Below, piece by piece: positions 59,501 to 64,000 of a stretch of 64,000 nt of DNA; position 1 is the first letter of the stretch; the number at the start of each line of letters is the position of its first letter. Location of the stretch: contig JBAMJV010005521.1 in assembly GCA_037951105.1 (NCBI GenBank), forward strand, positions 1-64,000, read 5' to 3'. Below the pieces are notes generated by a model. That model ran no database searches. It worked only from the letters and a program-made list of their open reading frames with translations, and was not told the DNA's origin. A program made the position numbers and the translations under genes. Source of the DNA: Echinarachnius parma. Its lineage: Eukaryota > Echinodermata > Echinoidea > Clypeasteroida > Echinarachniidae.

Positions 59501-60319
59501 TCCAAGACAATTACCCTCAAGACAATTTGCCCGAGACATCTTCCCTTGAGACCATTGGTGTAGCGAGGGTCAACGGATGGGGTGGGGGGGGGGGGGGGGG
59601 CACAACTGGTAGTGGAGCGATTTGGTGCATATCCTAGTATACAGTTGTTAACTGGTGGTGGAGGTAAAAGCACGGAATGTTCCACTCCCGAGGGATTTTA
59701 AATGCTATTGAGGGAAGAGTAAATAAGTCCCGAAACGTATAGTCGATGGATTATTTTCTTCACGAAATAGCATTTTATATTCCCGAGGGGAACATTCCAT
59801 GATTTTCCCGACAGCAAAGTTAACAATTGTTTTATCATCTGATTGCCATGTAACAGTGCCATGTAATATCCAAAAATATTACATGGCAGCCCATTTACTG
59901 TATTTGCTAAGTCAGGTGATAAATAGTTATATTATATGATACGTAGTTCAAGCTATGGAATCAAAAATACAGAATGTATGCATATTAAAAAGGATATTAA
60001 AAAAGAGTGACTATCACCTCCACTTTCAAATGTATTGGGGGCGGGAGGGCATGCACCCTCCCCGTCCCCCGGGTGCATTCATTGTGTGCATTCAATTTTG
60101 ATACCGCGTATTTAGCAGTTTAAAATCGTTTTTAGGATTATAAATCATATATTGATTATTCAGAAACATTTTGTTTGCATTCGATTTAAAACGTATTTCT
60201 ATTTCGAGTAAATTCGTGATTACGTAAAACCGCACTTCGGGGAATCCGTTGGCGCAATTGAATGCTTGTATGTACTTGTATAATGTCAATCAGGAGAGAA
60301 ATATAAAACTCACGTCTAC
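55611..60319 (+). repeat. Tandem duplication: 55611-57972 and 57973-60319
   Basis: About 2.35 kb each, nearly identical; the unit contains 0.95 kb of core plus the left 1.4 kb of foldback 2. The join is CACGTCTAC to AAAAAACAACTC; the matching places are GGGCAAAAAACAACTC (55606) and CACGTCTACTTTATTCC (60311). So the left half of foldback 2 is present twice and its right arm once. Confidence 0.9.
57332..57452. repeat. Inverted repeat inside foldback 2 (again at 59672-59792)
   Basis: GGAATGTTCCACTCCCGAGG near 57337 faces CCCGAGGGGAACATTCC near 57434, with TAAATGCTATT facing AATAGCATTTTA. It may be an inner inverted domain of the element or a MITE caught in it. Confidence 0.7.
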
Positions 60320-60869
60320 TTTATTCCGAGTATAACTTGCAACTGAGCTTTATTGAATAAAAACATACATTATGCCAGATGGCGGATAAATATAACTAAT
60401 TCCTGGTAATCGCACGAACCCGCGGTATGCGTGTTGCGGTTACCGTTAATTAGGTCGTGGGAAACTCGGAATCGAACATGATAATATCAATTTGATTTTG
60501 CAAACACAATAAATACAAATAGCGTGTTTTTTTTTAATTGAATGCTAAAAGTGGTAAATCACTTGATCGAAGAGCTAAATCGTATGAACATAATGCAATT
60601 TTGAACCAAAGTTACAAGCCTTGAGCTAAATTTCGTGAAATTGAATGACACGCTTATTGAAACGAATGAAAAGCTTACGAAATCACAAATGCACCGGTTG
60701 CCGCACAATGTTTTTACCTACATTTCGGATTGCGATATCGAACGATGTCCCCCTCCCCATATTCAGAAAGGTCCACTTTTTATCGTTCTCAGTCTCGGGC
60801 AGCGATCGGCCCATTTGACGACCCCAACTCCCTGCTTACAAAACTAAAACAGTGGTCTAAATCAGCGAC

Positions 60870-61315
60870 GGGGGTAATATTCCGGGGGGTAGTTGTCCGG
60901 GGGGTAGTTGTCCGGGGGGTAATTGTCTGGGGGGTAATCATCCGGGGGGTAATATTCAGGGGGGTAGTTGTCCGGGGGGTAGTTGTCTTGGGGGTAATAA
61001 GCCGGGGGGTAGTTGTCCGGGGGTAGTTGTACGGGGGTAGTTGTCCGGGGGGTAATAATCCGGGGGTAGTTATCCGGGGGGTAGTTGTCTTGGGGGGTAG
61101 TTGTCTTGGGTGGTAATTGTCTTGGGGGTAATTGTCGTGGGGGGTAGTTGTCTTGGGGGTAATTGTCTTGGGGGTAGTTGTCTTGGGGGTAATTGTTTTA
61201 GGGGGTAATTGTCCTAGGGGGGTAATTGTCCGGGTGGTAGTTGTCCGGGGGGTAATTGTCCTAGGGGGGTAGTTGTCCGGTGGGTAATCGTCCGGGGGGT
61301 GGTTGTCCAGGGGGT
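60870..61315 (-). repeat. Right arm of foldback 2
   Basis: GTAGTTGTCCGGGGG and GTAATTGTCTTGGGG units, the inverse of the left arm. The order from the outer end (ACCCCCTGGACAACC, then GGACGATTACCC, then CTAGGACAATTACC) follows the left arm closely. Confidence 0.92.
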
Positions 61316-61589
61316 TAGGTACAAAGTAAGTAACTGTATCAATCAGTGAAATCATATTATAAAAGCACATTATCATTAAAGAGTTATTAAACTGCATTAA
61401 CCTATAAGAATCAAACAATGACTTATAAGGATCTGGCATGTGGAGAACGTGACAAATGGTTTGTTAAATGTTTGTGATTTGATATGTCCTCAAGGTATTG
61501 TTTGAACATTTAACCTGAAATGGATGCTATAATTATAATAATATATTACATTTATATAGCGCTTAATTATAATGTTTCTAAGCGCATTA

Positions 61590-61853
61590 GTATTACCCTT
61601 GGTCATCAGGTACAGGTCAAACCCGTACAATTTTCTTGCGCACCGTTTCAATTCCCTGGGGGCATACTATCCCAGCTGCCTAACGGGCGCTGAAGGCTAA
61701 CTAACACCCGACCAAGTACCCATTTATACTCCTGGGTAGAGTGCAGCAATGTGGACTAATTGTCTTGCTGAAGGACAAACGGAGTGTGCTGGGTTCGAAC
61801 TCGGGATCTCGAGATCGGAAAGCGCGGGCTCTACCGATCTTGCCACACCATTA
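61590..61853 (-). repeat. tRNA-derived SINE, minus strand, at the edge of copy 2
   Basis: Head at 61853 with GAGTTCGAACCC as B box and CCACACCA at the edge; tail AT-rich with TATATAGCGCTT near 61555. Same SINE position as 22839-23088 in copy 1. Confidence 0.85.
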
Positions 61854-61904
61854 AATTATGTTATTGTTCTAACTGTTATTATTATGATTATTCATATTGT
61901 CCAG

Positions 61905-61992
61905 GAGCATGCACTCACCCAGAACTCCCAAGTTTAAACCGTTCAGAGGACCCACCCCGATGAGTTCTTCACCAATACACACAGAGAGGCCT
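61905..61992 (+). pseudogene. Repeated exon, type a, first copy
   Basis: After TATTGTCCAG the frame gives SMHSPRTPKFKPFRGPTPMS then SSPIHTERPLL. It matches the exon at 62100-62195 closely, but a GT donor is missing at the expected end (TTGTTGGCATT), so this copy is probably not spliced normally. Confidence 0.55.
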
Positions 61993-61994
61993 TT

Positions 61995-62010
61995 GTTGGC
62001 ATTATTATTA

Positions 62011-62048
<38 letters not shown>

Positions 62049-62050
62049 TT
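61995..62050. repeat. (ATT)n microsatellite between exon copies
   Basis: Nearly pure ATT repeat in the intron between the two type a copies. Confidence 0.9.
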
Positions 62051-62099
62051 TACTGTTATTGTTATAACTGTAATTATTATGATTGTTCATATTGTCCAG

Positions 62100-62195
62100 G
62101 AACATGCACGCACCCAGAACTCCCAAGTTTAAGCCATTCAGAGGAGCCACGCCTAGGAGTTCTTCACCAATACACACAGAGAGACCGTTATCAAG
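62100..62195 (+). CDS. Repeated exon, type a, second copy (Ser/Pro/Arg-rich protein, partial gene)
   Basis: 96 bp between acceptor TTCATATTGTCCAG (62099) and donor CAAG|GTAATA. Phase 2 to phase 2. Product: NMHAPRTPKFKPFRGATPRS then SSPIHTERPLS. No known domain; the basic and Ser/Pro-rich make-up suggests a disordered segment with possible SP/TP phosphorylation sites. Its neighbours are its own degenerate copy upstream and the type b exons downstream, which accept the same phase. The gene's other parts are outside the window. Confidence 0.55.
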
Positions 62196-62298
62196 GTAAT
62201 AGCAAGCATTTCCTAATTGATATTGTAATTATTTCTGTCATTACTTCTTCTTCCCACTAAAATAAATTGCTGCAGAAGAAGAATTATCATTATTATTA

Positions 62299-62333
62299 TT
62301 AGTAGTAGTAGTAGCAGCAGTAGTAGTAGTAGC

Positions 62334-62405
<72 letters not shown>

Positions 62406-62407
62406 TG

Positions 62408-62476
<69 letters not shown>
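62299..62476. repeat. (GTA)n microsatellite
   Basis: A long AGT/GTA array with a break at 62404. It is flanked on both sides by copies of CTTCTTCCCACTA then AATAAATTGCTGCAGAAGAA, which recur diverged at about 63145, so the intron was duplicated along with the exons. Confidence 0.95.
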
Positions 62477-62655
62477 CTAGTACTTCTTCTTCCCACTATA
62501 ATAAATTGCTGCAGAAGAAGAATTATCATTATTATTATTAGTAGTAGTAGTAGCAGAAGTAATAATAGTAGTAGCAGATTGAAGTAGTAGTATGTATAAT
62601 TGTGATTATTATTATTATTAACATTATAACCAATTGGGTTAATGATTTCATATAG

Positions 62656-62700
62656 GGGAGTCTGTATAGAAGCCCCAATGTTAGTCTAGCGTAATTAATA
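62656..62700 (+). pseudogene. Truncated copy of repeated exon type b
   Basis: After TTTCATATAG it reads GGGAGTCTGTATAGAAGCCC, then CAATGTTAGTCTAGCG, and stops. One G is missing at the exon start relative to the other copies, which shifts the phase, and the 3' part is lost. Confidence 0.55.
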
Positions 62701-62795
62701 TAATATAAGTAGTATTACTACTATCATCCTAATTATCAGCATCAGCATGTTATATTACTACTGTTGTTACTATCATTATTTATTTTCCCTTCTAG

Positions 62796-63096
62796 GGGTA
62801 GTCCATAGAGGAGCCCAAACATGAGCCATGTAAGGGATGCCGTCAGCACCTCTTCCCTTGCCTGGAACCCAAGGAGCATTCTAAAGCCCGGCGTAGACAG
62901 ACCGACTCGACCCGATCATACTGTTGCTCAGTCGGAGCCGAGTCAACATGTCGAATCGGCCTCGAATGACCTCCAACTGGCCATTGACTGGCAAAACCGG
63001 AGTCCTGAGGCAACGCATTCTGAGTTTATAAGGCTGATAAACACTCGGATCGGGTCGGGTCGGCTCTGCCTGCGCCGGCCTTAAGACATTCCCCAT
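62796..63096 (+). pseudogene. Repeated exon type b with a nonsense codon and an inserted MITE
   Basis: Acceptor TTTTCCCTTCTAG. The frame gives SP-stop-RSPNMSHVRDAVSTS and SLAWNPRSILK, where TAG replaces the TAC of the best copy. About 85 bp into the exon an inverted-repeat element interrupts it (62883-63083). This copy cannot give a normal product. Confidence 0.6.
62883..63083. mobile_element. ~200-bp MITE with GC-rich ~34-bp inverted ends inside an exon copy
   Basis: Left end AAGCCCGGCGTAGACAGACC through CGACCCGATC; right end is the reverse complement of AAGGCCGGCGCAGGCAGAGC through CGACCCGATC. The GC content stands out sharply from the surroundings. The target duplication is not clear (TA or TTA). 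Confidence 0.8.
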
Positions 63097-63270
63097 ATAT
63101 TGAATTATCATTGTTGTTATTGCTACTATCCTTTATTTCATTATTTCTTCTTCCCACAATAAAGAATTGTTACAGAAGAAGCATTATCATTATCACTAGT
63201 AGCAGAAGTTGAAGTTCTGATTTTTATTGTTAATATTATAACTATGTCGTTGGTTTATGATTTTATTTAG

Positions 63271-63409
63271 GGGGAGTCCCAACGTAAGCCTGGTAAGGGA
63301 TCTGGCCAACGCCCCTTCCCTTGCCAGGACCCCAAGGAACGTCCTACGTCGGTCCCCAAGACGCACCCTCATAGGACCCCACGAGGCACCCCTAATAAAC
63401 TGGACTTCA
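63271..63409 (+). pseudogene. Repeated exon type b, copy with frame shift
   Basis: Acceptor TTTTATTTAG. The frame gives GSPNVSLVRDLANAPSLART then PRNVLRRSPRRT, then leaves the common frame because one C is missing in CGCACCCTCA (CGCACCCCTCA in the last copy). The end CTGGACTTCAG is shared, but the donor context differs. Confidence 0.5.
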
Positions 63410-63508
63410 GTGACGTCATCATTATGATGTTTTTTATTTGTAATTATTTATATTACTGTCATTATTTATTATTATTATTATTATTATTGTTCATACTATT
63501 ATTTCTAG

Positions 63509-63650
63509 GGGGAGTCCATACAGAAGCCCCAACGTTAGCCTGGTAAGGGATCCAGCCAACGCCCCGTCCCTAGCCCCTACCCCAAGGAGCGTTCTACGCC
63601 AGTCCCCATAGGACCCCACCAGGCACCTCTAATAAACTGAAGTCATCATT
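63509..63650 (+). pseudogene. Repeated exon type b, copy with internal deletion and stop
   Basis: Acceptor TTATTTCTAG. The frame gives GSPYRSPNVSLVRDPANAPS then LAPTPRSVLRQSP, then TAG near 63608; about 15 bp present in the last copy are deleted just there. Confidence 0.5.
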
Positions 63651-63724
63651 ATGATGTTGTTTGTTTGTAAATATTTGTATTTCTGTAATTATTTGTGATT
63701 AATTTTTTCTATTATTATTTTTAG

Positions 63725-63886
63725 GGGGAGTCCCTACAGGAGCCCCAACGTTAGCCTTGTAAGGGATCCAGCCAACGTCCCTTCCCTTGCCCCTACCCCA
63801 AGGAGCGTTCTCCGCTGGTCCCCAAGACGCACCCCTCAGAGGACCACACGAGGCACACCTAATAAACTGGACTTCAGTTTTCCTCG
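63725..63886 (+). CDS. Repeated exon type b, intact copy (Ser/Pro/Arg-rich)
   Basis: 162 bp, acceptor TTATTTTTAG (63724), candidate donor CTCG|GTAGGG (63887), phase 2 to phase 2, 54 codons. Product: GSPYRSPNVSLVRDPANVPS, LAPTPRSVLRWSPRRTPQRT and TRGTPNKLDFSFP. It is the best preserved of the series and can splice in frame to itself or to type a exons. No known domain; RSP, TPR and SPRR words suggest a disordered, phosphorylated, possibly nucleic-acid-associated segment, but the function is unknown. The gene likely continues to the right of the window. Confidence 0.55.
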
Positions 63887-64000
63887 GTAGGGCTAGATAA
63901 GTCACAAAACATGATGTGTTCGCGTCCCTTTTTAAAATTGAAAATGTGCAAAGAAAAATAAACTTTGCCGGGAATCAAACCCGAGACATCGAGATTGCTA
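63887..64000. other. Right edge
   Basis: Too short to interpret. GGAATCAAACCCGAGACATC near the end resembles an inverted tRNA-like B box (GGTTTGATTCC), so a minus-strand SINE or tRNA-derived repeat may begin at the edge. Confidence 0.4.

Larger units (their letters stand above)
56559..61315. mobile_element. Foldback element 2 (15-bp modules, left part tandemly duplicated)
   Basis: Copy 1 at 22545-22565 reads AATGTAAACTAGGTAC with no insert. Here GTAAAC is followed by GGTTCTAGGACTACTACCCC and the other side ends CCAGGGGGTTAGGTAC. The left arm (56559-57160, again 58920-59510) is made of GACAACTACCCCCCR and GACAATTACCCCCCR units; the right arm (60870-61315) is the inverse. The first bases GGTTC equal those of foldback 1. 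The right end lacks its last ~20 bases and any target duplication, probably by a small deletion. Undivided, the element is about 2.4 kb. The interior (59520-60869) has no transposase; a frame of 65 codons seen twice on the minus strand is a duplication effect. Confidence 0.75.
48458..61853 (+). repeat. Copy 2 of the duplicated segment (core ~4.5 kb)
   Basis: Collinear with 11020-23088. It is interrupted by a mariner-like MITE (48988-50490), foldback element 1 (50695-53270) and foldback element 2 with its tandem duplicate (56559-61315). Without these about 4.5 kb remain. The right edge is the head of a minus-strand SINE, after which the two copies differ. Confidence 0.85.

Noticed and set aside
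62299-62587. Frames of poly-Thr, poly-Tyr or poly-Val over the (GTA)n tract
   Set aside because: Microsatellite artefact.
62821-63084. Gene of 87 codons
   Set aside because: It is the rest of a broken exon copy fused by chance to a MITE.

Overview
The window looks like nuclear DNA of a marine invertebrate deuterostome, most likely an echinoderm. It is AT-rich, has intron-split genes, tRNA-derived SINEs, LINEs of two clades and many small inverted-repeat transposons. It carries an ankyrin-ZU5-UPA-death-domain gene of a type strongly expanded in sea urchins. It also holds two foldback elements built from 15-bp modules, which recall the TU foldback elements described from a sea urchin. The species cannot be named from sequence alone.

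Genes. (1) A seven-exon minus-strand gene runs from 45288 to 28959. I joined it exon by exon from splice sites and phases; it predicts about 1602 residues: about 27 ankyrin repeats, one ZU5 domain, a UPA domain over three exons, a disordered linker and a C-terminal death domain. (2) Parts of a paralogous minus-strand gene lie at 8579-8429 (a UPA exon of the same 151-bp length and phase as its counterpart) and 3663-3402 (a terminal death-domain exon). No ankyrin or ZU5 exons are visible for it. (3) At the right edge (about 61905-63886, plus strand) there is an array of repeated phase-2 exons for a Ser/Pro/Arg-rich protein, several copies of them damaged; it probably continues past the window.

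Mobile DNA. An apparently intact I-like LINE (about 34000-39985) sits antisense in a large intron of gene 1. A 5'-truncated CR1-like LINE lies at 13877-15996, a CR1-like tail at 52041-52634, and a decayed reverse transcriptase at 3890-5460 that carries an internal snap-back inversion. Small elements with inverted ends include two with TTAA target duplications (7057-8329, 24078-24607), two with TA duplications (27051-28033, 48988-50490), one at 10216-10650 and one of about 3.65 kb with a 9-bp duplication (16286-19939).

Large-scale layout. The intervals 11020-23088 and 48458-61853 are two copies of one ancestral segment of about 4.5 kb, made 12 and 13.4 kb long by different insertions. Copy 1 gained the CR1-like LINE, the 3.65-kb element and a 1.64-kb tandem duplication. 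Copy 2 gained a mariner-like MITE, two foldback elements (50695-53270 and 56559-61315) and a 2.35-kb tandem duplication. Subtracting these insertions brings both copies to about 4.5 kb and gives exact insertion boundaries. The most unusual signal is in the foldback elements: both use 15-bp units made of a GACANNN core plus an 8-bp C-rich block, and in the first element the two arms share the same irregular spacers while differing mainly at the NNN triplet.
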